Assembly: GCA_021234155.1 (NCBI GenBank)
Contig: JAJEKV010000103.1
Location: 1,424,001-1,488,000, forward strand
Direction: 5' to 3'
Length of the DNA stretch: 64,000 nucleotides
Origin: Isoetes taiwanensis
Taxonomy: Eukaryota > Streptophyta > Lycopodiopsida > Isoetales > Isoetaceae
Shown: positions 46,409 through 55,939 of the stretch, one piece after another
Numbering within the stretch: the first letter of the stretch is position 1
Layout: the number at the start of each line of letters is the position of its first letter
Program-made: the position numbers and the translations under genes
The notes under the pieces: model-generated
Seen by the model: only the letters and a program-made list of their open reading frames with translations
What the model was told of the DNA's origin: nothing
Database searches by the model: none

Positions 46409-46714
46409 GTGGAGTGCGGAAGTTGGATTAGTGGAGATAAACCGGGGGCGAGTTTGCTTGGAGCCGACAATGAGAATGCTAAGCCCCATGAGGATGACCA
46501 TCGGGATGTGCATGTCCAGAATGTTCCTCTTGCTGTTCAGAATGAGGATGTGCCTGTCCAGACCGTTCCTTTTGCTGTTCAGAATGTATTTCAACCCCTG
46601 AATGTTATGTACCAGGGTGTCCCTATCCAGGTCCCTGTGACAGCTCAAATCGAAGAAAATATCGTTCTACAAGAGGCAGCTGCGGTACACATTCGGTTGT
46701 ACACGAAACCGTAG
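46409..46714 (+). CDS. Short frame with internal PVQNVPFAVQN repeats
   Basis: 101 codons with three imperfect repeats: VHVQNVPLAVQNED, VPVQTVPFAVQN, VPIQVPVTAQI. Unknown family. It overlaps, in another frame, the start of the H3-like coding stretch, so it could be its upstream exon or a frameshifted N-terminal part. Confidence 0.3.
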   Translation: MECGSWISGDKPGASLLGADNENAKPHEDDHRDVHVQNVPLAVQNEDVPVQTVPFAVQNVFQPLNVMYQGVPIQVPVTAQIEENIVLQEAAAVHIRLYTKP

Positions 46715-47212
46715 TACCGACATCTGATGTAGTGGTTCTCGTTGTTGAGCAGCCTTTAGAGGTCGCGGAATCCGATGAGCGTAAGAGGAAGACTAAACCT
46801 AAGCAAAACTTGCGGAAGAAACATGTTCTCTGTAAAGGCCATCCTAAGCTGAATAAGAAGGGCCAGCCGTTTAAGCCAAAGTATAGATGGATTCGGGAAA
46901 TCCGGCACTTTTAGAACCACGTGGAGTGGGTGCTTCCGAAGCTCACAATGGCTAGAATATGTAAGGAGGTGGTTCAGGAGAGATACATTAAGGTGAAGAG
47001 GGATGGTGTAAGGTACCGGAAAGCTGGTAGAAGTTTTCCAATGCCAGAAGAGGTGACTCGATTCACTGCAGATGCCCTTGATGCTCGCGACGAGGCCATT
47101 TGAGAATCACATGGTCGTTCTTCAAGACCGTGTGAAATGTCTTTGTGCATTCCAAGAGAGTGACAATAATGAGGCAGGATATTGCCTTGACAAATTACTT
47201 CCGAGGCATGTA
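46690..47212 (+). pseudogene. Divergent histone H3-fold protein (CENH3-like?), broken
   Basis: After a basic tail (KRKTKPKQNLRKKHVLCKG) the frame reads PFKPKYRWIREIRHF, TAG, NHVEWVLPKLTMARICKEVV. This aligns without gaps to the H3 region RFRPGTVALREIRRYQ...ELLIRKLPFQRLVREI: the REIR box, Glu, KL, Arg and E-V/I all fall in register. The TAG at 46912-46914 sits where H3 has Gln. Downstream, ADALDA ... EAIENHMVVLQDRVKCLCAF resembles H3 helix 2 ([20 protein letters not shown]), but needs a one-base shift near 47100, in a TTT run. Loop 1 is much longer than in canonical H3; a longer loop 1 is a CENH3 trait. Helix 3 is not recognisable. Confidence 0.5.
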
Positions 47213-47484
47213 AAGTGTTTTATATTAATGAAACGATCTTTGTTGTATATTTTGTTTGCTTGCTAAGTATTTTGATGGTATCTATTCTCTATGTATATTT
47301 ACAATGCACCATTGCCACGGTGCGAAATGGGTGTAAATTACTTTGTGAGGGTTAGGTATTTTACGTGAGTGGCCACGGTCTTGAAAATTCTATGAAGTTA
47401 CTTGTGTGAGGCGGGCAATTTGCACCTTGGCCCGCGGTGCGAAATTGAATCATTCCATAGAAGGTGAATCACAAGATCAAAGGG

Positions 47485-47552
47485 AACATATTAACATATT
47501 AGAGAATATATTAACATATTAGAGAACATTTAGAGAACATATTAACACGGTA
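47485..47552. repeat. Short AT-rich tandem repeat
   Basis: Three imperfect 'aacatattagaga' units. From 47270 to 48040 I see no coding sequence apart from three palindrome copies. Confidence 0.6.
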
Positions 47553-48044
47553 TCATATGAATTATGTATGATAGATAGCAAGTAACGGCAGTATGTCCAA
47601 GTAACCTTCCCCTAGGTTTCTAACCCCTTCCCTTCCCTTCCCTGCGGGGTAACACACGCAACGGTTAGGGAAACCCGAGCTCACGCCATATCCCAAACTG
47701 ATTCTTCCCACCATATGGGATACCTAGACATTAGAAAAAAGTAATTCCACATGATGATACTCACGGAAGAAGAGCGGACCCAACTCCACAAAACCGTTGT
47801 ACTTTCGTTGTAGTACGCCCTAATAAGGCCATACATACATCCTTACAAATTTCATGAATGAACTACGATATGTATTGATCCGAAGAGTGTGCTAAATAAC
47901 CAAACGAAGAAGAGGCCTCAAGCTGGCTGTAGCATCTCGTCCGGATAAGGAGGGGTTCAAGAATTCCCCCTCATTGCAAGCCTCCTATAACATTCGGATG
48001 GATTGATTTCCATCGGCTCATGACCACAATCAAATCGCTCGAAT

Positions 48045-48480
48045 GAAGTTGATCAACTCCATTGCAAGCTCCTTGGTGGGACCGTGGTGCAACCTCCACT
48101 CCAAAAATGGTCAAATAGCTCATCGGTTTGGGCCGCCACAGAATATCCGGGGCATGCTTGCGAGCCTATACAGGAGTGGCCCGGGGAGGATTCGGTCCAA
48201 TCATTTGCAAAAAGCACGAAGATCAAGTAGCAAAGAACAAGGAGCACGAAGATCAAGTAGCAAGGAGCATCAAGATCAAGTAGCAAGAAGCAAGGATCAA
48301 GGACGATCAAGGAGCAAGAAGATCAAAAAACAAGGAAGATCATGGAGCAAGGAAGCAAGGAACAAGATCAAGTAGCAAGATCAAGAGCAAGGAACAAGAT
48401 GAAGTAGCGAAGAACAAGCATCAAGATCAAGTAGCAAGGAACAAGGAAGACCAAAGACCAAGAAGTGAAAGCAAGGTGAA
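48045..48480 (-). pseudogene. Unknown gene piece plus purine-rich minisatellite, copy A
   Basis: Plus-strand nucleotides 48045-48215 align with 49228-49390: 'ttgatcaactccattgcaag' vs 'ttgatcagctgccttgcaag', 'gcatgcttgc', 'catttgcaa'. Coding runs on the minus strand, where copy B keeps a better frame. It is followed at 48215-48480 by 'agcaagaagatcaag'-type repeats, which translate to low-complexity frames. Confidence 0.5.
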
Positions 48481-48642
48481 AACATGGAACAAAGGTGAGA
48501 AGTGAAAGCAAGCTGAAAGAATTTATAATGTTGAAGTATAATACTAATACTGTTGAAGTATAATACCAAGAATGATGAAGAATAATACCAATAATGCTGA
48601 ATTATTATACCATTCGGTGGTGGTAACAAAACGGGATCTACG

Positions 48643-48672
48643 TATTTCGCACCGTAGCCACGGTGCGAAATA
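48643..48672. repeat. Best copy of the palindrome: 13-bp arms, 4-nt loop
   Basis: Arm TATTTCGCACCGT (48643-48655), loop AGCC, arm ACGGTGCGAAATA (48660-48672), a perfect inverted repeat. A second, inverted-loop copy follows at 48701-48728. Both lie past the stop of the minus-strand frame ending at 48835. Confidence 0.85.
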
Positions 48673-48834
48673 GGCCCTTCAATAATTTGTAACTGAAGCG
48701 ATTTCACACCGTGGCTACGGTGCCGAATATGACCACAAATAGAACAATCACATGAAAAAATACAAGGAAAATGGTAGAAGATATCATTCAATTACACTAA
48801 AAAATGGAGTATCTTTACCTGTGATATGTCCGTA

Positions 48835-49615
48835 TTATGTGCTGTGTGATATGTAGCCATAGGTCACGTGTATCCCAAGGAATTGTATCCCAGGTGGGGA
48901 ATTTAGACGTAACCACAGGATGTTGAAGTCAAGGGAACGGAATAGGAGCTTACCAATATCCACAAAAGATTTGTAATGGAAGTCGTAAAGTTCAATGAGG
49001 ATATAAATCCTATTCTTCTCACTAGTAGGAATGGCCGTGAGGCACATCTTCGATCCAGAGAGTAGGCCATGAAACCATGGAAAAGCATGTCCTTCAAACC
49101 GTTCTAGCCTATCTTCTAAACTGAGGGGGTTCAAGAAGTCCCAAAGCACTTAGAGTGAACCTTGCTTGACTCGAATTGATCTCCCTCAAAGGAGGGAGAT
49201 GACGAGTATAGCGATCGATAATGAAGTTGATCAGCTGCCTTGCAAGCTCTGTGGTTGGACCGTGACGCCATCGATGCTCCCAAAAGTTGCTAAAAAATTC
49301 ATCAAAAGTGCACGTATTTCTGCCGCATGCTTGCAGGTATTCCGGATCAGCCCAGCGAGGATGTTCTTGCAAAGTTACCATTTGCAAGAAATTAGTGGAG
49401 CGGAGACAAGAAACAACTAGTGGAGCGCATGGGGAGGCAAGGAGCATGCAAGAAAGGAGTAGACGAGGGGAGGCAAGGAGCCACAAGAGGCGGACAGGGA
49501 GGCAAGGAGCAAGCAAGAAGCAGACAAAGAGGCAAAGACAATGAAGGCATAGATGCCTATTTAAAGAGAAATCAGGTATATATGCTATATACGTACGATC
49601 AAGTTTGTAGCTCAT
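48835..49615 (-). pseudogene. Unknown gene, copy B, with TATA-like box
   Basis: Minus frame: after a low-complexity Leu/Cys/Pro start come FLQMVTLQEHPRWADPEYLQ, GRNTCTFDEFFSNFWEHRW and TTELARQLINFIIDRYTRHL. A frame change near 49120 leads to LERFEGHAFPWFHGLLSGSK, LTAIPTSEKNRIYILIELYD and LLFRSLDFNILWLRL, with the stop at 48835. A TTTAAATAGG box (~49556-49565, minus) precedes the coding part. Paralogous to 48045-48215. No family recognised. The shift may be an intron or an error. Confidence 0.5.
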
Positions 49616-49675
49616 GTAGCATAATGAGTACCATACAAGTATGTATATGATCCAATAATTTCTATGTATATACCA

Positions 49676-49727
49676 TCAATAATTTTGGCGGGTATATACC
49701 ATCAATAATTTTGGTGGGTATAAATAT
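49676..49727. repeat. 26-bp tandem duplication
   Basis: 'ataccatcaataattttgg' + 'cgggtat' repeats at once with one C/T difference. Confidence 0.8.
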
Positions 49728-50122
49728 ACATCAAATTGCCGAAAAGCAACATTGGCCTCCGTCTAGCCATGTGGTCTCATTCTCGGTCCCGAACATGATT
49801 CCATTACCCACCAAGATGAATCACTTAAAACTTCAAGCAAAGTGTCGCGAGCGAAAATACCCATGGAAGACCCCGGATGTCCACCGCCGCTCTCAATCCT
49901 CGCTATTATCCCGATCCCTTCGATGTTATCATCCATCTAATATGGAATAGAGAGCATCAAATGTACATGATAGAAAAGATCAACTGGGGTGCTCGGTGAC
50001 AATGACTCGGGAAGAGTCCCCTAAATCAATACTTGTCATCCGGATCATATTGTCAATACTTATTTGAAGAGTTCATGATCGTGTACTTTGTACATTATGC
50101 TCGTATATATAACCAATAATCT

Positions 50123-50532
50123 TTGCTTTCAAATTGCATGTCAATAATTTTGTTCGATATAAGTACGGACTCCATTCAATGCAGAAGGCATCCATTTGCT
50201 ATGTCTCGGCCTGGTTATTCTTATTACAGGGGGTCTACCTTGCCTCCTCGTCCCGAAGCTATAGACTCAATTACTTGCACTATGAAATATAATGATATTT
50301 ATAGATGTTCTCGGAGAGGTATCCCCTTGATCCCTGGCTGGAAGGAGTAACGCAGAGGGTCGAAATCATTCTTCCAACGGGGTTTATCGTGTTGTTATCC
50401 ACCTTCATCGGGTTCCAGAGCGTCACGTCTATGAGATTAATCGCATCACTCAACTACACCGCTCATGATGATCCCGGACATTATAATGACCTTCCGCATT
50501 TATGTATGTTATGCCTCTTATATGAGTTCTAA
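50123..50532 (+). pseudogene. Conserved unknown coding piece, paralogue of 26.6-26.9 kb
   Basis: MSRPGYSYYRGSTLPPRPEA, IDSITCTMKYNDIYRCSRRG and IPLIPGWKE; then, in the next frame, QRVEIILPTGFIVLLSTFIG, FQSVTSMRLIASLNYTAHDD and PGHYNDLPHL. The two frames overlap at 50305-50350, so one shift separates them. The minus-strand copy at 26.6-26.9 kb shares the same order of motifs. Function unknown. Confidence 0.5.
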
Positions 50533-50539
50533 ATTACAT

Positions 50540-51005
50540 TTACTAGAATATTTCAGACATTAAAACTAGTTATAAGTATGTAACCATAAGAGATAGATAC
50601 ATATGATCCATCTATTTACCGCACATTTTCAATTTGGAAAGCTCTTGGCCATTTTCCTTACATGTAGATTCTAAATTCGGATAAGCATTCTCTTAGCGAT
50701 TATTATTGTAGTCCGCGGTGCAAAATTGCACACTCCAAAAAGCGTTGGGCTGCTATTTTTGGCTTAACTGGCGGCGGTCTTGAAAATAGACCTTCCCACG
50801 TGAATGTGGAATAGTCATTTTCCCCACCGTAGCCCGCGGTGCGAATATTGGTTAGTTGTAAAGCTGGGACAACCGCGGTTTTTCGCACCGTAGCCCCACG
50901 GTCTAAGTAAAATATAAGCGTAAAACAAATTAAAATGAAACGCAAGTTTATGTTCGATATAACAAGATTAGAGATTTCAAACAAGTCTTTGCATTAATTG
51001 ACAAT
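50540..51005. other. Convergent intergenic spacer with four palindrome copies
   Basis: Lies between the plus-strand piece ending at 50532 and the minus-strand gene ending at 51008. Palindrome copies sit at 50709, 50771, 50824 and 50879. No other structure seen. Confidence 0.5.
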
Positions 51006-51007
51006 GG

Positions 51008-53010
51008 TTACAACTTCATTTTCTTAGAAACATGTAAGTCATCGGACACTTCGACTTCTTCCAATTCAGATTCCCGCAGACCAGATCCAACAGGGTACAT
51101 AAAGGCGAGGAATGCGGGGCTCCCTCTCTTCTCAAGTCGGTTGAATTGTAGCCTTATCCACGGGATAAGGCCAATGCAACTCTCTGGCAGCCATAGAATA
51201 CATACTAAAGCCACCAAAAATATGCGTGGCGATATCTCTCCCTAACGACCACTACTCGTCGATGTAATTGGCGGATAATGGGATGTGATTACCAATCAAC
51301 GAGAGGGCCTTGAGTTTCAAGACCTCTTACGGTCCCATATGGGCTGTACTTAGAATGGAACACAACGATCTCTCCCTTATAAAGGTAGCCCATATAGTGG
51401 GCGATACTTGCATCTCTGCCAAGGGTAACTCTTCGGCATGTCCGACGCAAGAATCGCCCCACAAAAATCTCTAACAAGAATAAACAATCGTTCTTAGGCA
51501 CTTAACAAAATAAGCAAACTTATGGTAGCTTACCTCCACTTCATCAGATGCAATAACCCCTTTGGTAGAAATGTTGATGGACGACCTTGAAGAGCTTGAT
51601 TTGCTCTTTGATACTTGTTTTGCACTATCTTTTTTAGCTTCTGATGAACTCGCCTCGAACTTTACATCTGAGACTTCCTTCAAGCCCATTTCTGCCATCT
51701 CCAGAACTCTATCAAAAGCATTCTCAGGAGCTATTGAAGTTCCATCATAGGTTAAGAGATCGTGCAGCTCCCTAGGCACTTCCGGCTCGAAATCAATGAA
51801 GTCGTCTAGACCAACAACGAAAACATAGATTTGTCCAAAGACCTCATCTTCCCTCAAACCAGTAACGGAAGATATATCGTGGAGAAGAAGATAGTCCTTC
51901 CCTCCTATGTTAACTGGCAAGGCTTCTGTGACGATTAACTATCAGGTCTGGAGCGTGTGATTTGGTTTCGTCTAAATCATCGTGGCCTTTTCGGTTAGGC
52001 TGCACGGCTACCACTCCAGAGGTAGTGGATTCGAGTCCCGTCCAGACCCTCAAATGTGACAGTATGATTTGGACAACTCATACCCTAATGGTGTGGGCAA
52101 CCCGTAATAGGGTTGGGGGTCCAGATGGTGGTCGTCACACTCCTCGGTGTTCGGTCCCTTGCAGTCGAGTTGGTCCGCCCCAATTCCCCTGGTTGCAAGC
52201 CTTTAAGGGGGGGCCTTGAGGGGAGGATAGTGTGACGATTAACTATCAGTGCAGGCGTGTGATTTGGTTTCGTCTAAATCATCGTGGCCTTTTCGGTTAG
52301 GCTGCACGGCTACCACTCCAGAGGTAGTGGGTTCGAGTCCCGTCCAGACCCTTAAATGTGACAGTTTCTGTGACACCCTATCTATTAAGATTCTCTTCAT
52401 GCTCGTCTACGTCTTCATCCTCGTCCTCGTCGAGCCTTTCCACCAGTTCCTGCTCTTTCTCTGCATCAAATACCTCCTCTCGGTGGTGAGGTTACGCAAT
52501 AGCCTTCACACCATAGTTCTTCCCTATCTCTGTTGGTGGGGCCGTATATATCATGTAAGTAGCAAACATGATGTCAATTGGATATAAATTATCCTTCCCA
52601 TCCTTCTCACATAAGTTAAATTTTGGCGGTCTCTTGAACGACCTTGAACTTTATCATGGTCACCTTTGGGAAAAAGCTTGAAAGGACGTTAGACTCAATA
52701 CAATCTTCCCAGTCGAGGGAGAAGAACGCGCTTCAGTTTCTGCCACGGCCATGAAGCTCTGAATGTACTGACCATACACGTCAATGTGTTTGTTAGCCTC
52801 AGAGATTATATCTACCGTTAGGCAGAAGTTATTGTAGACTACAGTGGCGTCTATCGGGTTTTCGGTTGTTTGAGCGAACTCATGCAGGTGTGATACCGAT
52901 GCTCTCGCTTCCTTCTCGATGATCCGGTCATACCATGCCCAGAACCAAGCTCCAAGCTTTCTCGACTGCCGTTTGACATTGCGGAATTGTAGCGCCTCCT
53001 TTAGTGCAAT
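51008..53010 (-). pseudogene. Unknown minus-strand gene, split by a small element
   Basis: From 53010 downward: FIALKEALQFRNVKRQSRKL, GAWFWAWYDRIIEKEARASV, NFCLTVDIISEANKHIDVYG (52650-53010); an acidic stretch REREQELVERLDEDEDEDVD (52395-52480); the TRIM-like insert; LPVNIGGKDYLLLHDISSVT, FVVGLDDFIDFEPEVPRELH, FDRVLEMAEMGLKEVSDVKF, Ser/Lys-rich (51530-51920); RRTCRRVTLGRDASIAHYMG (51400-51440) and WLPESCIGLIPWIRLQFNRL to the stop at 51008. Order and strand are consistent with one protein with introns or frame breaks. No family recognised. Confidence 0.45.
51927..52363 (+). mobile_element. TRIM-like mini retroelement, 437 bp
   Basis: Direct repeats at 51927-52061 and 52231-52363 begin TGTGACGATTAAC and end ATGTGACA (TG...CA ends). 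The 169-bp middle ends in purine-rich GAGGGGAGGATAG just before the second repeat. Flanks are GCTTC and GTTTC, a 5-bp target duplication with one mismatch. Each repeat contains a tRNA-like part: TGGCCTTTTCGGTTAGGC (51983-52000) and B-box GGATTCGAGTCCC (52027-52039), with GGTCTGGA / TCCAGACC able to pair in the first copy. No coding capacity. Alternative: a tandem SINE. Confidence 0.55.
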
Positions 53011-53229
53011 AAAAAACCTGATCGCCTAAAAGTAAGTGCCTGCGAGCTCACGGCGCGAAACTAAAATGTCTTAAGTGTCCTGATGAGAAATATGTCGCAT
53101 CGTGGCCACGGTGCGAAACAAATATAAACGCCAAAGACAACAATCGTTATTTGCACCGTACCGCGGTCGCGATATTTTTAGAAAAGAAGGCCAAAATTAA
53201 GTTAACTACAAAACATACTACCAAGTGCC

Positions 53230-54700
53230 CGCGGTCTTGAAACTACAACACGACTACCACGAACTCCACATGTTTTGTTTCAGACGGTGGCCGGTCTTGA
53301 CTTTGCAAAAGGATATAAGTTATTGGCAAACAACAACAGGATTTGAACCCAAGAACACCATTGTTATTTATTTGTTTAACTGTTTTCACTTAAAGAAAGT
53401 ACAACAGAGGCATACTGAGCTTTGTTGTATACAACTTTTCCCGTTTTCCTACCTTGACACCATCCACCAAAAATGGAAGGCGTTTAAGTCACATTCGATT
53501 CCAAAATAATTCTTACATCAAATAAAGACCATGCTTCTTCGACTTTTAAGGTTTTAAACAATTGACCACTTTTGAAGATAGCAATGTCAATGATCGAGAA
53601 TGGGTACCATCGGCATCGTCTTGTTCCACTTTGGAACCCACGTCCATCTGCTCCCTTCTTTTACTTCCCTCCATCTTACGTATTTGAAGGTAATGTACCT
53701 TTGTTTGCTTTTCGAATACAATACCCATTCGAACGCTTTCTTTCTTTATCACGCTTGACTTGTACCTTCGCGAACTCCTTCATGCGAGGCGGGATGACCA
53801 TTCATCATATAAAATGTCATCCGAAACAATCGACAATCACTTACGGTAAACATTTTTTGAAGTCTTCTTGACATTCTCGACATTCTTAAACAACGTAATA
53901 AACATATCGATGGGTACATTTACTTTCCGCGTGTCCACGGACTCCACCTTTCTCCTTCAAAGCACTTTGAAAATTTCTGTGACAATTTCGACTTGGCAAG
54001 AAACAGAACTGGAATCCATTGGGCGGGAACTAAAATTTTGTGATAATGGGGGCAATGGCAAGTCCACAATTTTGTCTTTCAGGGATAATACTCATATTTT
54101 AAAGAACCAAATCCCCTTTCCACTTGGTGCACTTACGTTTGACCTTCAAAAAGCAAGGATCCAATATCATAATAGAAAGCACGGAAGATGCTTGTGATAG
54201 AACTTCGATGGTTCCCGATCCAAAGACATACAAATACTGAGCCCCGAGATACGAAACCCAATTAGTTGATTTCTTGAAAATATAATGAATGGCGGATTAG
54301 CACGGATATAATGAAACTCACAATTAGCACGAAGCTCGAGGAAATTACGTGAGATCTTATCTTTTCTTTTTTCTCATGTTTGTCGGTGTGTATAGGTGTC
54401 CGACCTTGATATATACTTCCCCTCTCACCTCGAACCCGACAACAATAGCCTTCCAATGGCATGAAATAACATTTCTCCCGCCTTTGATCACCCTATGAGG
54501 ACCTCTCGAGTGGCGGTCATTGTAATGAAGCTCCCAAGAAATATATTGAAGCAAATTAAATCGTTCTCACCGCGGATGAGGGTAATCGCCATCCGAAATG
54601 AACCGCAAATTAATTAGATCAAACGGTCTGAATCAGCGAGCTCATGAGAACTAGAAGGATTGAAAGCATTAGCAAACATGGATGGAGAGACGAAAAGAAG
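53230..54700 (-). pseudogene. Degraded coding block of unknown family
   Basis: Minus strand: short ORF MFANAFNPSSSHELADSDRL from ATG 54679; then LQYISWELHYNDRHSRGPHR and VISCHWKAIVVGFEVRGEVY (54360-54550); VQWIP-like and KSKLSQKFSKCFEGERW (53930-54010); YITFKYVRWREVKEGSRWTW (53620-53700). Frequent frame changes. One strand is consistently more protein-like, but no family is recognised. Plus-strand frames over it look like shadows. Confidence 0.3.
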
Positions 54701-54722
54701 AGTCGTTGAGGAGGGGGGGGGG

Positions 54723-54730
54723 TATTTATA
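54723..54730 (-). promoter_or_regulatory. TATA box candidate
   Basis: TATAAATA on the minus strand, 44 bp before the ATG at 54679, with a G-run (54710-54722 plus) between. Spacing fits a plant core promoter driving the minus-strand block. Confidence 0.4.
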
Positions 54731-54952
54731 GACACCCCAACATTTGGAAGTAATTGGTGAGGAATAATTTGTAATTATTGCTTCCCACCCACCAACCTCT
54801 CCGGTGTAGGTAAGGACAATGTCGAACACGTACCTTGGCGACACACTGCATGGGAAGGCGGGCATGGATGAAGAAAGCCCGCCTTAGAATTCTCATTGGT
54901 AGCGCGATTTCCATTGGCATCGAGGTTGGGACAATAAGTGATCCCAAAAACT

Positions 54953-55939
54953 CTAATGGGAGATTAACACGCAAAACTGTGTTCTCACAAAACCGTGTCT
55001 TGAGCATGTAAATGTTCTTTGCATACTAGCCATGATATGTGCTAGAAGTGAAACATCATCGGCATATATAAGTTGCCTAATGATATAATGTGCCAAATGT
55101 GGACCTCCATACATGATTATCAAGCCATTCTTCCAATTGATCAATGTACAAAACCAAAGACTCATAGGAGATAAAGGGCAACAACCAATTTAACTCCAAT
55201 ATTGCTAGTGATTTGAGTACGATCTTTGGAAATTTAGCAAAACCCTTTCATAGAGCCGATAAACCGCATTTTGAAGATCTTGTGGAACCCCAAGTGCACC
55301 GCAAGCTTTTTTCCGCCAAAGAAGCTCGCGTGGTGCTTGTATCAAAAGCGAAGTTTTTAAGGCAAGCCTTCTTGCAAAGCTTGATTTAAAAAGCAATAGC
55401 GGACCCCCCCATTTAAGCAATTCTGCTTGCAAACCTTGAAGATCAGGAGACTTGCCATTAGATAGATGCCGCAGTCCTTCTTTGACTTCCTCCTCTGTGA
55501 ATTGAAGAATATCACCTACCAAAGGAGGCAATGAATTAAGGACCCCGGATGATCATATAAGTGGACCAATCGCTCACCCCATTCTTTTGATAGAAATATG
55601 TCCAAGGGTAGGAGGTGGTCGATATAATATTTTGCGCCAGAAGATCCGAGGCTCACGTAGCAGTAATTCAAACATTTGCTTCTGATGCTCAGCAACAAAG
55701 CGTGCCTTCTTGCATTTCAAAACAGACTTATAATTCTGAATGGCATTATGTCGCATATCTGGCTCAACTATCGTTCGCAATTGTTTTTTAAGCTGCTTGC
55801 AGTCTTCATCAAACCAGGCATTTCTAGGAAAGGATTTCCTACCAGCATGAGCAACACCAGAAGTATAGAAAAAAGCTAAGACAAAAATAACATACCTATA
55901 AAGGATGGTCTGGTTTTTTGCAGCTGCCAAAATCGCCAT
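54953..55939 (-). pseudogene. LINE fragment, EN-RT linker to RT palm
   Basis: Minus frames in order: FPRNAWFDEDCKQLKKQLRT and FVAEHQKQMFELLLREPRIF (55640-55800); ILQFTEEEVKEGLRHLSNGK, DLQGLQAELLKWGGPLL (55400-55510, RT motif 1); NAVYRLYERVLLNF (55220); PMSLWFCTLI and RQLIYADDVSLLAHI (55040-55100, the YADD catalytic box). Frame breaks separate them. The RT ends at 54953; the thumb and 3' end are missing here, and a similar family's end lies at 28.4-29.5 kb. Confidence 0.75.

Larger units (their letters stand above)
45565..53302. repeat. Dispersed palindrome family, about 16 copies
   Basis: Core: CGCACCGT, a 4-nt spacer (AGCC or GGCT), ACGGTGCG. Copies, full or half: 45565-45581, 45671-45695, 47313-47338, 47371-47387, 47419-47446, 48643-48672, 48701-48728, 50709-50726, 50771-50786, 50824-50848, 50879-50906, 53049-53062, 53092-53120, 53148-53171, 53226-53243, 53283-53302. 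They occur in both orientations, in clusters of two to five, mostly between coding stretches. Some right arms read GGTCTTGAAA in place of GGTGCGAAA, either decay or base-calling error. Function unknown. Confidence 0.7.

Noticed and set aside
51945-52048. A functional tRNA gene
   Set aside because: A and B boxes and a possible acceptor pairing are present, but there is a ~30-nt extra segment and no anticodon arm; it lies in a repeated element.
45565-53302. CRISPR-like array from the regularly recurring palindrome
   Set aside because: Spacing is irregular (30 bp to 2 kb), orientation varies, and the sequence is eukaryotic nuclear DNA.
45400-54930. Firm call of an endogenous giant virus
   Set aside because: Hairpins and compact genes are suggestive, but no hallmark viral gene was recognised; kept only as a hypothesis.
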